Source: Chitinophaga terrae (ex Kim and Jung 2007)
GTDB taxonomy: Bacteria; Bacteroidota; Bacteroidia; Chitinophagales; Chitinophagaceae
DNA length: 64,000 bases
Direction: 5' to 3'
NCBI RefSeq assembly: GCF_900107795.1
Contig: NZ_FNRL01000024.1
Location: 1-64,000 of the forward strand
Positions 1 through 8,900 of the stretch are shown here, piece by piece. A program made the position numbers and the translations under genes. The notes beneath the pieces were generated by a model. The model was not told the DNA's origin and searched no databases. It saw only the letters and a program-made list of their open reading frames with translations. Each line of letters opens with the position of its first letter. Position 1 is the first letter of the stretch.

Positions 1-318
1 TTCCCTGCCTACTATGACCTCGGCTGACTCCCTGTAAAAAAAACAGGGCCTCCCAGGGTAAGTGTTATCGCTTTCCATCCATGTAGCCGCTGCATTTACG
101 TTGTTACAATCTGTGTAGTATCGGGTTTTTGTTTCTTATGCAACATCACCCTTGTAACCCCGCCTTGTATACAGTTTCTGTTCGTCGGCCCGGATGTTTG
201 CCGCCAGCTTCCTTCAGATTCCACTTTACAGTGGACACCCTTGCTATTGGCTAATGCTTCCTACTACAAAGCGCATTCGGGACTTGCACCCTAGAGATAT
301 AACACATGCCTGGCACAC
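1..318 (-). mobile_element. Group IIC intron, 5' ribozyme part (cut by window edge)
   Basis: Read on the minus strand, the segment starts with GTGTGCC at 318, the group II 5' end. It then shows the conserved landmarks of the Oceanobacillus iheyensis-type IIC ribozyme in order: GGGTGCAAGTCCC, TAGCCAATAGCAAGGGTGTC, GAATCTGAAGGAAGCTGGC, GGCAAACATCC, a GAACAGAAACT segment, GTAAATGCAGC, a CTTACCCTGGGAGGCC segment, and GTCAGCCGAGGTCATAGTA near position 10. These cover domains I-III and the start of domain IV. The reverse transcriptase/maturase and domains V-VI would lie left of position 1. The 5' end is 2 nt past the T-run of the dnaB terminator, the usual target of class C introns. No protein is encoded in the visible part. 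Confidence 0.85.
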
Positions 319-320
319 AT

Positions 321-354
321 AAAAAAAGCCGGCATCTTATCGATGCCGGCTTTT
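321..354 (-). terminator. Rho-independent terminator of dnaB
   Basis: On the minus strand a GC-rich stem of at least 10 bp (327-336 with 342-351, arm AGCCGGCATC) with a 5-nt loop is followed by seven T residues (321-327). It starts about 20 nt after the dnaB stop codon. It is also the insertion landmark of the adjacent group II intron. Confidence 0.9.
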
Positions 355-373
355 AGCAAATATCTTTCAGGTG

Positions 374-1930
374 CTAAAAGGGAGCATCTTCAAAACCTTC
401 ATCGAAGTTCATGTCATTCATGCGGGAACCTTTCTGGATATACAATTTGGCTTCATCATTGCCGCCTTGCTGAGGGCGAATGCCTGCGAAAGGATTGCCT
501 CCACCCGGGTTTTCCAGGCTACCATCATCTTCGAAGCGTTGATATTCCAATACGGCTCTCAGCTTGATGGTATCTAACTGACCATTACGGTGTTTGGCTA
601 TACGCACGTGGGTTTCACCTTTGTTGGATTCGCCCATTTCGTTGGTGTTAATTTCGTAGTATTCAGGACGGTACAGGAACATTACCATATCGGCATCCTG
701 TTCGATCGCACCGGATTCACGAAGGTCGCTCAACTGCGGCATCTTATTGCCATCCTTTCGTTTTTCCACATCACGGCTCAACTGCGACAGTGCGATCACC
801 GGTACCTGTAATTCCTTGGCGAGTCCTTTCAGGTCGCGGGAGATCTTACTGATCTCCTGTTCACGGTTTGTTCTGCCGTCGCCGCTTCCGCTCATCAGCT
901 GCAGGTAGTCGATGATGATCACGCCTACGCCGTGGTTGTGTACCAGGCGTCGGCATTTCGCACGTAATTCGAAGATATTGAGGGCCGGGGTATCATCGAT
1001 AAAGATGGGAGCCTTTGCCAGGCGTTCGATACCGTGGGTCATCAGTTTCTTCATTTCGTATTCTTCCAGCTTACCCCTGGAGATCTTTTCCAGTTTGATC
1101 TCGGATTCGGCGGAGAGGATACGTTGTACGATCTGGCCTGAAGACATCTCCAGCGAGAATACGGCTGCACCTTTTGGAAAGCGGGGGTGCAGGGCTGCAT
1201 TCCTGGCGAGGTTCAGGGCGAAGGCGGTTTTACCTACGGAAGGACGGGCCGCGATAATGATCAGGTCGGTAGGCTGCCATCCATAGGTTACTTTATCGAG
1301 TGACGGGAACCCGGAAGGCACCCCGGTAATATCGTCTCCTTTGTTCCTGAGATCTTCAATTCTCTTCATGGTATTCACCAATACCCGGTCGATAGAATCA
1401 TAGTTCTTGCGAAGGTGGTTATTGGTTACCTCAAACAGTTTGGATTCGGCGCTGTCGAGCAGGTCGAATACATCGGCGGTATCCTCATAGGATTCGGAAA
1501 GGATTTCTCCTGATATCCTGATGAGTTCGCGCTGGATGAACTTTTGAAGAATGATACGCGCATGGGCCTCAATGTTGGCGGAGGAAACGACCATGTTGGT
1601 CAGTTTCATTACGGTAAAGGGGCCGCCTACCTGTTCGAGGCTACCCATAGAACGTAATTCTTCCGTTACCGTGAGGATGTCAACCGGCATGGACTTGGCT
1701 GCCAGTTTGGTCATTGCGGTGAAGATGATTTGGTGTGCTTCTACGTAGAAGCATTCAGCTTTTAAAATTTCTATAACGGTGTCGAAGGCGCCTTTCTCGA
1801 GCATCACAGCTCCCAGAACGGCTTCTTCCAATTCTTTTGCCTGTGGTGGTATCTTGCCATACACCAAGGATGAAACGTCAATGGATGGTTTTCTCCGCAT
1901 GTTGCGGTCCTTCTTGAGATTGAGATCCAT
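374..1930 (-). CDS. dnaB: Replicative DNA helicase DnaB
   Basis: 518-aa hexameric helicase that unwinds DNA 5'-3' ahead of the replisome and binds primase through its N-terminal domain. The N-terminal DnaB domain spans roughly residues 28-130. A linker is followed by the RecA-like domain with Walker A ARPSVGKT (228-235), Walker B VIIIDYLQLM (337-346) and the H4 region SDLRESGAIEQDADMV (401-416). No intein interrupts the motifs. The C-terminal 40 residues are Gly/Asn/Asp-rich and end acidic, as in other Bacteroidota copies. The start MDLNLKKDRNMRRK could also be Met11. It is transcribed away from pheT across a DnaA-box cluster and ends at a strong terminator just before a group IIC intron. Confidence 0.97.
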   Translation of the reverse strand: MDLNLKKDRNMRRKPSIDVSSLVYGKIPPQAKELEEAVLGAVMLEKGAFDTVIEILKAECFYVEAHQIIFTAMTKLAAKSMPVDILTVTEELRSMGSLEQVGGPFTVMKLTNMVVSSANIEAHARIILQKFIQRELIRISGEILSESYEDTADVFDLLDSAESKLFEVTNNHLRKNYDSIDRVLVNTMKRIEDLRNKGDDITGVPSGFPSLDKVTYGWQPTDLIIIAARPSVGKTAFALNLARNAALHPRFPKGAAVFSLEMSSGQIVQRILSAESEIKLEKISRGKLEEYEMKKLMTHGIERLAKAPIFIDDTPALNIFELRAKCRRLVHNHGVGVIIIDYLQLMSGSGDGRTNREQEISKISRDLKGLAKELQVPVIALSQLSRDVEKRKDGNKMPQLSDLRESGAIEQDADMVMFLYRPEYYEINTNEMGESNKGETHVRIAKHRNGQLDTIKLRAVLEYQRFEDDGSLENPGGGNPFAGIRPQQGGNDEAKLYIQKGSRMNDMNFDEGFEDAPF

Positions 1931-2147
1931 TTATGGTTTGACTGTTATAAAAAGTTAATAAAAGGTTACTGTCAATGGGCCTTTCCAGTTGATTTTACAA
2001 TTGATATATGCATTTTCCCGCATTCATCAGGGTGGCGCTACTTTAAGGAATTGTAAATTTTTTCAAGCCGTAAAAACTAAGGTAAAGGCATTTTTTTAAT
2101 TAACCTTCTTCCTTTCTCTACTAAATTTATTAAGCCCTACGCACAGG

Positions 2148-2267
2148 TTATACACAAGCAATTTGTCAGTTATCCACTGACAAGATAGTAGTTATCCACC
2201 AATTAACTGGAAATCCCCATGCGAAGGTCCGATTATTCACACATATTGTGCAAAAAGATTTTCCACA
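2148..2267. other. Cluster of DnaA-box-like sites; candidate oriC or DnaA-controlled region
   Basis: The 509-nt dnaB/pheT gap (1931-2439) holds five plus-strand 9-mers resembling TTATNCACA. They are TTATACACA (2148-2156, exact), TTATCCACT (2170-2178), TTATCCACC (2192-2200), TTATTCACA (2233-2241, exact) and TTTTCCACA (2259-2267). The first three start 22 bp apart, about two helical turns, which would put bound DnaA on one face. An AT-rich stretch with runs of A and T lies at about 2050-2130, where an unwinding element would be expected. Neighbouring genes diverge from here. The cluster could be the chromosomal origin or a DnaA-regulated dnaB promoter; sequence alone does not decide. Confidence 0.6.
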
Positions 2268-2378
2268 TTCTATTCGGAAATATCAATCACAGCAAAAATG
2301 ATCTTATCCCAGGGCCGAAACCCGGTCTTTTCCAGGGCATTCCCTAAAACCCCCGCTCTTCCAACATTCCCGCCTCCA

Positions 2379-2411
2379 TTGCGGGAAAAGTCCCCATATT
2401 TCTTAACTTTA
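2379..2411 (+). promoter_or_regulatory. Candidate promoter of pheT
   Basis: TAACTTTA (2404-2411) matches the Bacteroidota -7 element TAnnTTTG at 7 of 8 positions. A TTG lies 22 nt upstream (2379-2381), close to the expected -33 spacing. The start would fall near 2418, about 20 nt before the ATG. Confidence 0.45.
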
Positions 2412-2439
2412 CGCCACTTATAATAAACCGATCAGATAA

Positions 2440-4869
2440 ATGACGATTTCATACAACTGGCTATGTGATTATTTACCGGTAAAGCCTACACCGGAGGAAC
2501 TGTCTACTATTTTAACCCGTATTGGATTGGAAGTAGAAAGCCTGGAAAAATTTGAAGCTGTAAAAGGCAGCCTGGCCGGTCTGGTTATCGGCGAAGTACT
2601 GACGGCCGAAAAACATCCCAATGCCGACAAACTGAAACTTACCACCGTAAATATTGGTAGTGGCGAACCATTACATATCGTTTGTGGCGCGCCCAATGTA
2701 GCAGCAGGACAAAAAGTAGTAGTAGCCCCCATTGGCACTACCATTTACCCTATTTCAGGGGAACCGCTGACCATGAAAAAGGCCAAGATCCGGGGCGAAG
2801 AAAGCCAGGGAATGATCTGCGCAGAAGATGAGATAGGCCTGGGCAGCAGTCATGCGGGGATCATGGTACTGGACCCTTCCCTGCAACCCGGAACCCCTGC
2901 CAGCGAAGTATTTAAACCCGCACAGGATCACATCTTCGAAATTGGCCTGACCCCTAACCGGATGGACGCTATGAGCCATATAGGGGTAGCCAGGGACGTT
3001 TGCGCATTCCTGAACAACCTGGAAAATACCGGCAAATACCAGGTACAGCTGCCGGCCATCAACGCTTTACCTAAAGCGGGTACCCAGCTCCCTGTCAGCG
3101 TAAAGATCGAAAATACCGATGCCTGCCCGCGTTATACCGGCGTAAGCATCACCGGCGTTAAAGTAGCCCCGTCGCCCGACTGGCTGAAAAACAAACTGAC
3201 CGCTATCGGCGTTCGCCCGATCAATAATATCGTAGACATCACCAACTTCATCCTGCACGAAACAGGTCAACCGCTGCATGCTTTTGATGCAACAGCCATT
3301 AAAGGCAACGAAGTAGTGGTAAAGAACCTGCCACAGGATACTTTATTCACAACCCTGGATGGCAAAGAACGCAAGCTGGACGCCAGCGACCTGATGATCT
3401 GCAACGGCGCCGGCGAAGGAATGTGTATTGCCGGAGTATTCGGCGGTCTTCATTCAGGCGTAACCGATACTACCCAACAGATCTTCCTGGAAAGCGCCTT
3501 CTTCAGCGCCGGCGGTATCCGTACCACCTCTTTCCGTCATGGACTGCGTACAGATGCGGCTACCCGCTTCGAAAAAGGTGTGGATATCTCCAACGTGCTT
3601 TTCGCCCTCCAAAGGGCGGCAGACCTTATCTGCCAGCTCGGCGGCGGTAAGATCGCTTCCGAAATCGTAGACGTTTACCCGGTTGTAAAGCCTAAAACCC
3701 ATGTTTCGGTAACCTATAACTATATACGTAAACTGAGCGGAGGGAACTATAGCGACGAAAAGATCAAAAATATCCTTTCCAGCCTGGGATTCGAGATCCT
3801 TTCTGCCAACGCGGAAGGACTGGAAGTTGCTGTTCCGTTCAGCAAGCCTGATATCAGCCTGCCGGCAGATATCGTGGAAGAAGTAATGCGGATAGATGGA
3901 CTGGACAACATCGAGATCCCTTCCAAGATCACTATTTCTCCTGCCCTGTCCGCACAACCGGACCCGGAACAGGTGAAAGAAAAGATAGCCGACTACCTGG
4001 CTTCCAACGGGTTCAACGAAATATTCACTAACTCTATCACCAACAGCAAATACTATCCTGAAGAGGTGCTGGCCCATACGGTGAAAATGATGAACAGCCT
4101 GACAGTGGAACTGGACATCATGCGCCCGTCTATGCTGGAAACAGGCCTGGAAAGTATTGCGCATAACCTGAACCGCAAGAACGAGAACCTCCTGTTCTTC
4201 GAATTCGGTAAAACATATGCAGCGCTGGAAAAGGGATACGGCGAATTTAATCACCTGGCCTTATACCTGACAGGTACGAAAACAGACGAAACCTGGATCC
4301 ATAAATCCAGCAACGTGGATTTCTACTTCCTGAAAGGATATGTGATCAATATACTCCGGCAGCTGGGCTACCAGCAGCTTACCTGGACAGAAAGTGAAGA
4401 CGCAGGCCTGCAGCCGGGCTGGGAGATCAAAGTAAAGAACCAGCCAGTGGTGAAATTGGGTGGGGTAAAACCTGCCAAACTTAAACAGTTCGATATCAAG
4501 CAGCCGGTTTGGTTTGCCGTGTTCGACTGGGATAAGCTCCTGCAGTTGCTGAAGAAAACCGATAGCTTCTATAAGGAAATACCGCGGTTCCCGGCCGTGC
4601 GTCGCGACCTGGCCCTGGTATTGGACAAACAGGTGAACTTTGCAGCGGTAGAAGCAGCAGTTCGCGGGGTGAAATCGCCGCTTTTACAGGGAATAAACCT
4701 CTTCGATGTGTTTGAAAGCGAAAAACTGGGGGCCAACAAGAAATCATATGCCGTGAGCTTTACGTTCCTTGATCCACAGAAAACACTGACAGACAAGGAG
4801 ATAGATGCTGTAATGGAGAAGCTCATCAAAGCATTTGAGACGCAGTTACAGGCGGAAATCCGTAAATAA
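2440..4869 (+). CDS. pheT: Phenylalanine-tRNA ligase beta subunit
   Basis: 809-aa beta chain of the (alpha-beta)2 PheRS that charges tRNA-Phe. The length is typical of the bacterial beta chain. The order is the N-terminal segment starting MTISYNWLCDYLP, an EMAP-like tRNA-binding domain (about 40-155, with CGAPN and TPNRMDAMSHIGVARD), the B3/4 editing domain (about 215-385, NNIVDITNFILHETGQPLHAFD), the B5 domain (about 405-475), the core domain, and a C-terminal FDX-ACB anticodon-binding domain (about 715-808, RFPAVRRDLALVLD). pheS is not in the window, so the two subunits are encoded apart. It is the first gene of a co-directional run with the coiled-coil gene, zapA and rny. Confidence 0.97.
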   Translation: MTISYNWLCDYLPVKPTPEELSTILTRIGLEVESLEKFEAVKGSLAGLVIGEVLTAEKHPNADKLKLTTVNIGSGEPLHIVCGAPNVAAGQKVVVAPIGTTIYPISGEPLTMKKAKIRGEESQGMICAEDEIGLGSSHAGIMVLDPSLQPGTPASEVFKPAQDHIFEIGLTPNRMDAMSHIGVARDVCAFLNNLENTGKYQVQLPAINALPKAGTQLPVSVKIENTDACPRYTGVSITGVKVAPSPDWLKNKLTAIGVRPINNIVDITNFILHETGQPLHAFDATAIKGNEVVVKNLPQDTLFTTLDGKERKLDASDLMICNGAGEGMCIAGVFGGLHSGVTDTTQQIFLESAFFSAGGIRTTSFRHGLRTDAATRFEKGVDISNVLFALQRAADLICQLGGGKIASEIVDVYPVVKPKTHVSVTYNYIRKLSGGNYSDEKIKNILSSLGFEILSANAEGLEVAVPFSKPDISLPADIVEEVMRIDGLDNIEIPSKITISPALSAQPDPEQVKEKIADYLASNGFNEIFTNSITNSKYYPEEVLAHTVKMMNSLTVELDIMRPSMLETGLESIAHNLNRKNENLLFFEFGKTYAALEKGYGEFNHLALYLTGTKTDETWIHKSSNVDFYFLKGYVINILRQLGYQQLTWTESEDAGLQPGWEIKVKNQPVVKLGGVKPAKLKQFDIKQPVWFAVFDWDKLLQLLKKTDSFYKEIPRFPAVRRDLALVLDKQVNFAAVEAAVRGVKSPLLQGINLFDVFESEKLGANKKSYAVSFTFLDPQKTLTDKEIDAVMEKLIKAFETQLQAEIRK

Positions 4870-4956
4870 TGAACTGAAAGTGCTGCTGAAGCGTATAATT
4901 CAGTAATTTACAATTCATTAGTTAAAAACGTCGGTTGTAATCCGTAATTTCATAAA

Positions 4957-5265
4957 ATGGCACTTGAGCAATACATTCAACGCATTGAAGATAAATTGCA
5001 TTTGCTGGTCAAAAAATTACAGCAGGTGCAAAGCGAGAATGTGTTGCTCAGGGAAGAAATAACAATACAGCAACAGGCACTACAACAGCAACAACAGTCG
5101 ATAGAGCAATTGGAAGAAAAGCTGCATTTAATGAAGATCGCAGCTTCTACCCAGGGTAGCCAAAATGTTAATACAGAAGATGAGGCCTTCAGGAAGGAAG
5201 TAAGGGGCAAGATCAATGAGTATATTAAAGAGATTGACCGCTGCATCGCCCTACTGAATGGTTAA
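4957..5265 (+). CDS. Small coiled-coil protein upstream of zapA
   Basis: 102-aa soluble protein, almost entirely helical. Residues 5-60 form a heptad-rich coiled coil with a Gln run near residues 35-45. The C-terminal part is charged (KINEYIKEIDRCIALLNG). I do not recognise a catalytic motif. A short coiled-coil gene just before zapA is a recurrent arrangement in Bacteroidota. The position 14 nt before zapA suggests co-translation and a possible role as a ZapA/ZapB-type division partner, but that is inference from context. It starts 87 nt after pheT. Confidence 0.8.
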   Translation: MALEQYIQRIEDKLHLLVKKLQQVQSENVLLREEITIQQQALQQQQQSIEQLEEKLHLMKIAASTQGSQNVNTEDEAFRKEVRGKINEYIKEIDRCIALLNG

Positions 5266-5279
5266 TAAAATCTGGCAAA

Positions 5280-5573
5280 ATGGACACACTTATTCCAGTT
5301 AATATTGTCGTTTCTGATCGTTCTTACCGGATCAAGATAAAACCGGAAGAAGAAGAGGAAGTACGTCGTATTATGAAAGAAGTGAATGAAAAAATTGTTG
5401 ATTTTAAGACTTCTTATGCAGGGAAAGACCTGCAGGACTATATTGCTATGGCCCTGATCATGTATGCCACCCATCCTGTGACCAGCGGCGGAAAAGCGCA
5501 GGCCAGCACTACGCCTTTTCTGCAGGAAAAGCTGGAAAAATTGGAAGAAATTATCAACCAGGCATTGGGTTGA
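5280..5573 (+). CDS. zapA: Cell division protein ZapA
   Basis: 97-aa ZapA-family protein, which binds FtsZ and promotes bundling of protofilaments at the Z ring. The N-terminal beta segment (IPVNIVVSDRSYRIKIKPEEEEEVR) is followed by the helix with the characteristic KDLQDYIAMALI segment, then a C-terminal coiled coil (about 75-97). Length is typical for the short Bacteroidota form. It sits 14 nt downstream of the coiled-coil gene and 173 nt upstream of rny. Confidence 0.88.
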   Translation: MDTLIPVNIVVSDRSYRIKIKPEEEEEVRRIMKEVNEKIVDFKTSYAGKDLQDYIAMALIMYATHPVTSGGKAQASTTPFLQEKLEKLEEIINQALG

Positions 5574-5656
5574 TTCACGTTACCCATTGCTTAACAACCA
5601 ATTAGCTAATTGGCTAATTATCACGTATCAAAGACGCTTTAACTGCTATTTTTTTG

Positions 5657-5746
5657 TATTTTCGCGGGTCAGTTCTCGCCCCTGTTGCGTATTAGCAGCA
5701 GATTGGGTATGAGGATACTACATAAATCAAGATTAATTAAATTAAT
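5657..5746 (+). promoter_or_regulatory. Candidate rny promoter and structured leader
   Basis: TATTTTCG (5657-5664) is one base off TAnnTTTG; the -33 region is weak. The leader holds a 7-bp hairpin CTGTTGC/GCAGCAG (5682-5688 with 5695-5701, loop GTATTA) and then a small GTAT/ATAC hairpin with a GAGG loop. The leader is about 75-80 nt. No known riboswitch consensus was recognised. Confidence 0.35.
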
Positions 5747-7312
5747 ATGGATGGTACTCTAATAACGACAATAGCTGCAATATTGGCATTGATCATTGGG
5801 ATTTTGTTAGGTAAGGTGATCTTCGCCAAAAGCACTCAGCATAAAATAGATGAAGCGGAGCAGCAGGCTAAGAAAATTGTTGCGGATGCACAGGTAAGTG
5901 CAGAAAACCTGAAAAAAGACAGGTTGCTGGAAGCGAAAGAAAAATACCTGCAGTTAAAAAGTGAATATGAAAAAGAAGTACTGCAGCGTAACCAGAAATT
6001 AAGTGAGTCTGAAAATCGCATTAAGCAGAAAGAACAATCCCTTAATCAGAAAAACGAGCAGTTACAGAAGCAAATCAACGAAAACGAAGCCATTAAAGAA
6101 ACTCTCAACCGCCAGATGGAATTAGTGACCATCAAACGCGGAGAACTGGAAAAACACCAGGAAGAGCATATCCGTCGCCTCGAAAAAGTAGCCGGTTTAA
6201 CTGCCGAAGAAGCCAAGCACCAGCTGGTGGAAAGCCTGAAAGAGGAAGCCCGTTCCAAAGCGCTTTCACATATCCAGGAAATCATCGAAGACGCTAAGCT
6301 GAAAGCTAACAAAGAAGCTAAGAAAATTATCATACAGTCTATCCAGCGTACCGCTGCCGAACAGACCATCGAAAACACCATCACTGTATTTACCCTGGAA
6401 AGTGATGAGATCAAAGGCCAGATCATTGGCCGTGAAGGTCGTAACATCCGCGCTATTGAAGCGGCTACCGGTGTAGACCTGATCGTAGATGACACCCCTG
6501 AAGCGATCGTATTATCTTCCTTCGACCCGTTACGTCGTGAAATTGCCCGCTTATCCCTGCAACGACTGGTGCAGGATGGCCGTATTCACCCTGCCCGTAT
6601 CGAGGAAGTAGTAGAAAAGACCAAGAAACAACTGGAAGAACAGGTAATGGATATAGGCGAAAGAACTGTAATTGAGCTGGGTATCCATGGCTTGCATAAA
6701 GAACTGATCAGGTTAGTAGGTAAAATGCGTTTCCGCTCTTCCTATGGCCAGAACCTCCTGATGCACTCTAAAGAAACCGCTAACCTCTGCGCTGTAATGG
6801 CTGCAGAACTGGGGCTGAACCCTAAGCTGGCGAAACGTGCAGGCCTCCTGCACGATATCGGTAAAGTACCGGATGAAGAAACAGAACTGAGCCATGCCCT
6901 GTTAGGCGCTAAACTGGCTGAAAAATACGGTGAACACGCAGCAGTAGTGAATGCTATCGGCGCGCACCACGACGAAATGGAAATGCAGTACGTCATCTCC
7001 CCTATTGTTCAGGCCTGCGATGCTATCAGCGGCGCACGTCCGGGAGCCCGCAGGGAGATCATGCAAAGCTACCTGCAAAGAATTAAAGACCTCGAAAACC
7101 TGGCCCTAGCCCACGAAGGCGTTGAAAAAGCTTACGCTATCCAGGCCGGTAGAGAGTTGCGTATCATTGTGGAAAGTGAAAAAGTATCCGATGGAGATGC
7201 TGATCGCCTATCTTTCGAAATCGCGAACAAGATCCAAACTGAAATGCAGTACCCTGGTCAGATCAAGGTAACTGTGATCCGCGAAAAAAGAGCAGTTAAC
7301 ATTGCAAGATAA
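5747..7312 (+). CDS. rny: Ribonuclease Y
   Basis: 521-aa membrane-anchored endoribonuclease that starts decay of many mRNAs. Order: one N-terminal transmembrane helix (about 6-24), a long charged coiled coil (about 30-205), a KH RNA-binding domain with [11 protein letters not shown] (228-238), and an HD phosphodiesterase domain with the catalytic pair H369-D370 in LLHDIGK plus downstream AHHDEME (from 406). Length matches the family (about 520). The ATG at 5747 gives the hydrophobic anchor directly. A strong terminator follows 40 nt after the stop. The pheT-zapA-rny neighbourhood is a familiar Bacteroidota arrangement. Confidence 0.96.
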   Translation: MDGTLITTIAAILALIIGILLGKVIFAKSTQHKIDEAEQQAKKIVADAQVSAENLKKDRLLEAKEKYLQLKSEYEKEVLQRNQKLSESENRIKQKEQSLNQKNEQLQKQINENEAIKETLNRQMELVTIKRGELEKHQEEHIRRLEKVAGLTAEEAKHQLVESLKEEARSKALSHIQEIIEDAKLKANKEAKKIIIQSIQRTAAEQTIENTITVFTLESDEIKGQIIGREGRNIRAIEAATGVDLIVDDTPEAIVLSSFDPLRREIARLSLQRLVQDGRIHPARIEEVVEKTKKQLEEQVMDIGERTVIELGIHGLHKELIRLVGKMRFRSSYGQNLLMHSKETANLCAVMAAELGLNPKLAKRAGLLHDIGKVPDEETELSHALLGAKLAEKYGEHAAVVNAIGAHHDEMEMQYVISPIVQACDAISGARPGARREIMQSYLQRIKDLENLALAHEGVEKAYAIQAGRELRIIVESEKVSDGDADRLSFEIANKIQTEMQYPGQIKVTVIREKRAVNIAR

Positions 7313-7351
7313 TTTTTGGATGTAAAAATCCAGGAATTTGATATTATATTG

Positions 7352-7384
7352 AGTCCTCTGACCAAAAGGTCGGAGGACTTTTTT
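7352..7384 (+). terminator. Rho-independent terminator after rny
   Basis: A 12-bp stem (arm AGTCCTCTGACC, with one G-T pair) closed by an AAAA loop is followed by a six-T run. It ends about 40 nt before the start of the next gene, so that gene needs its own promoter. Confidence 0.93.
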
Positions 7385-7424
7385 GTTACGCAAGTATCCA
7401 TCAACAATAAACTACGACAGTGTT

Positions 7425-8039
7425 ATGAAAAAAAGAGTATTCAAATTGCTGCTGGGAGCAGCTATCCTGCTGGGAACCAGTAACGTGTTTGCCCAAAAAG
7501 CGCAATCCTTGTTCAATGGAAAAAATCTTGATGGCTGGAAAATTTACGGCACAGAGAAATGGTATGTGGAAAAGGGAGAACTGATCTGCGAAAGCGGTCC
7601 GGATAAAGAATATGGTTATTTAGGAACCGATAAACAATTCAAAAACTTTGAACTCACCCTGCAATTCAAACAGGAAGCGGATGGCAACAGCGGGGTATTC
7701 TTTCACTCTTCCATTGAAGGTACGAAAGTAGCCGGCTGGCAGGCAGAGGTAGCGCCTCCGGGCATGCACACAGGCGGCATCTACGAGTCTTATGGCCGCG
7801 GATGGCTTATTCAGCCCGACAAAGAGAAAGAACAATACCTGAAAATGGGCGAATGGAATACCATGAAGATCAGGGTAGATGGCGACCAGGTAACAACCTG
7901 GTTAAATGGCCATGAAATGATCACGCTGAAAGATGAAAAGATTGGCGCCGGCACTGGCCAGATCGCCTTGCAAATTCACTCTGGCGGCGGTATTAAAGTA
8001 AGATGGAAAAACATTAAAATAGTACCGTTGAAATCCTGA
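7425..8039 (+). CDS. Secreted DUF1080 (3-keto-disaccharide hydrolase) protein, single domain
   Basis: 204 aa from the ATG at 7425, chosen because it begins a clear signal peptide (MKKRVFKLLLGAAILLGTSNVFAQ); an in-frame ATG 42 nt upstream falls in the rny terminator region. The mature part is one DUF1080 concanavalin-like sandwich: LFNGKNLDGWKIYG at the start, then NSGVFFHS, GIYESYGRGW, EWNTMKIRVDGDQVTTWLNG and GGGIKVRWKNIKI. The family includes hydrolases that split 3-keto-glycosides made by sugar 3-dehydrogenases. The substrate is unknown. Unlike the double-domain paralogue at 12540, no LacI-type operator is seen upstream. Confidence 0.88.
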   Translation: MKKRVFKLLLGAAILLGTSNVFAQKAQSLFNGKNLDGWKIYGTEKWYVEKGELICESGPDKEYGYLGTDKQFKNFELTLQFKQEADGNSGVFFHSSIEGTKVAGWQAEVAPPGMHTGGIYESYGRGWLIQPDKEKEQYLKMGEWNTMKIRVDGDQVTTWLNGHEMITLKDEKIGAGTGQIALQIHSGGGIKVRWKNIKIVPLKS

Positions 8040-8060
8040 TCAACGGTCTGATCACTTTGG

Positions 8061-8100
8061 CAAAGCAACATGCGGGCAACCCATGTTGCTTTGTTTTTTT
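8061..8100 (+). terminator. Rho-independent terminator after the DUF1080 gene
   Basis: A perfect 12-bp stem (8061-8072 with 8082-8093, arm CAAAGCAACATG) with a 9-nt loop is followed by a T-run. It ends about 12 nt before the next start codon. Confidence 0.92.
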
Positions 8101-8112
8101 ATATTTATCGCC

Positions 8113-8898
8113 ATGTATAAACACCAGGTTGTACTGATCACCGGCGGAAGTTCCGGCATAGGCAGGGAGTTAGCGCTATTACTGGCCAGGCAACAGGCCA
8201 GGCTGATACTTGTGGCCAGGAACATCGACGCCCTGCAGGCAGTTCAGTTGGCCTGCCTGCAACATACCTCTTCCTGTGAAGTAATACAGGCCGATGTCAC
8301 CAACGAAGAGCAGGTGAATAAAGCAGCTGCAGCCGCCATTGCGCTGTTCGGACGGATCGATGTGTTCATCAGCAGTGCAGGCGTTACCCAACGTTCCAAA
8401 TTGATAGAAACTTCCATTGCCGCCATACGGCAATTGATGGAAGTGAATTTCTTCGGGGCGGTTATGTTCACCAGGGCATTGCTGCCGCAGTTTCAGATCC
8501 AGCAAAGCGGGCAGATAGTTGTTTTAAGCAGTATGGCCGGGCTCATGGGATATCCCTGGCGTTCGGGCTATAATGCCGCCAAGCATGCCTTACAGGGTTA
8601 TTTCGAAACATTGCAGACAGAACAACCCATCCCAGGATTGTACACTACAATTGTTTGTCCAGGCCGGATCGCCACTCCTATCAGTTATTCGGCTATCACC
8701 GCCGACGGACGCGCCTATGGCCAGCCCGATCCCAACCAGGAAAAAAGACTGCCTGTAGAATACTGCGCTGCGCAGATACTAAAGGCAATGAATAAACGAA
8801 AAAAGATAGTGTTGATAGCGCGGGAAGAGAAATTGTTGTATTGGATCAAAAAATGGTGCCGGCCTTTGTTTTATTGGATCGCCGGGAAGGGGAATTAA
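8113..8898 (+). CDS. Short-chain dehydrogenase/reductase (SDR)
   Basis: 261-aa NAD(P)-dependent SDR from the ATG at 8113; an upstream in-frame ATG (8083) lies inside the terminator stem and would add an unlikely hydrophobic leader. The cofactor site TGGSSGIGRELA is at residues 10-21, SSAGV replaces the usual NNAG, and the catalytic pattern is Ser in SSMAG plus YxxxK in YNAAK. The C-terminal tail is Lys/Trp-rich and hydrophobic (LLYWIKKWCRPLFYWIAGK), like SDRs that associate with membranes (DHRS7-like). Substrate unknown. It converges on the next gene with only 2 nt between stop codons. Confidence 0.88.
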   Translation: MYKHQVVLITGGSSGIGRELALLLARQQARLILVARNIDALQAVQLACLQHTSSCEVIQADVTNEEQVNKAAAAAIALFGRIDVFISSAGVTQRSKLIETSIAAIRQLMEVNFFGAVMFTRALLPQFQIQQSGQIVVLSSMAGLMGYPWRSGYNAAKHALQGYFETLQTEQPIPGLYTTIVCPGRIATPISYSAITADGRAYGQPDPNQEKRLPVEYCAAQILKAMNKRKKIVLIAREEKLLYWIKKWCRPLFYWIAGKGN

Positions 8899-8900
8899 CG

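Noticed and set aside
1-318. tRNA or rRNA fragment at the left edge
   Set aside because: No cloverleaf or rRNA landmarks; the conserved blocks match a group II intron instead.
5574-5746. 6S RNA between zapA and rny
   Set aside because: The E. coli 6S gene lies next to zapA, but the 173-nt gap is short, the hairpins do not form the long closing stem with a central bubble, and a likely promoter sits in the middle.
8083-8112. Longer start for the SDR gene
   Set aside because: The upstream ATG lies inside the terminator of the preceding gene and adds an odd hydrophobic leader; the ATG at 8113 fits the family.
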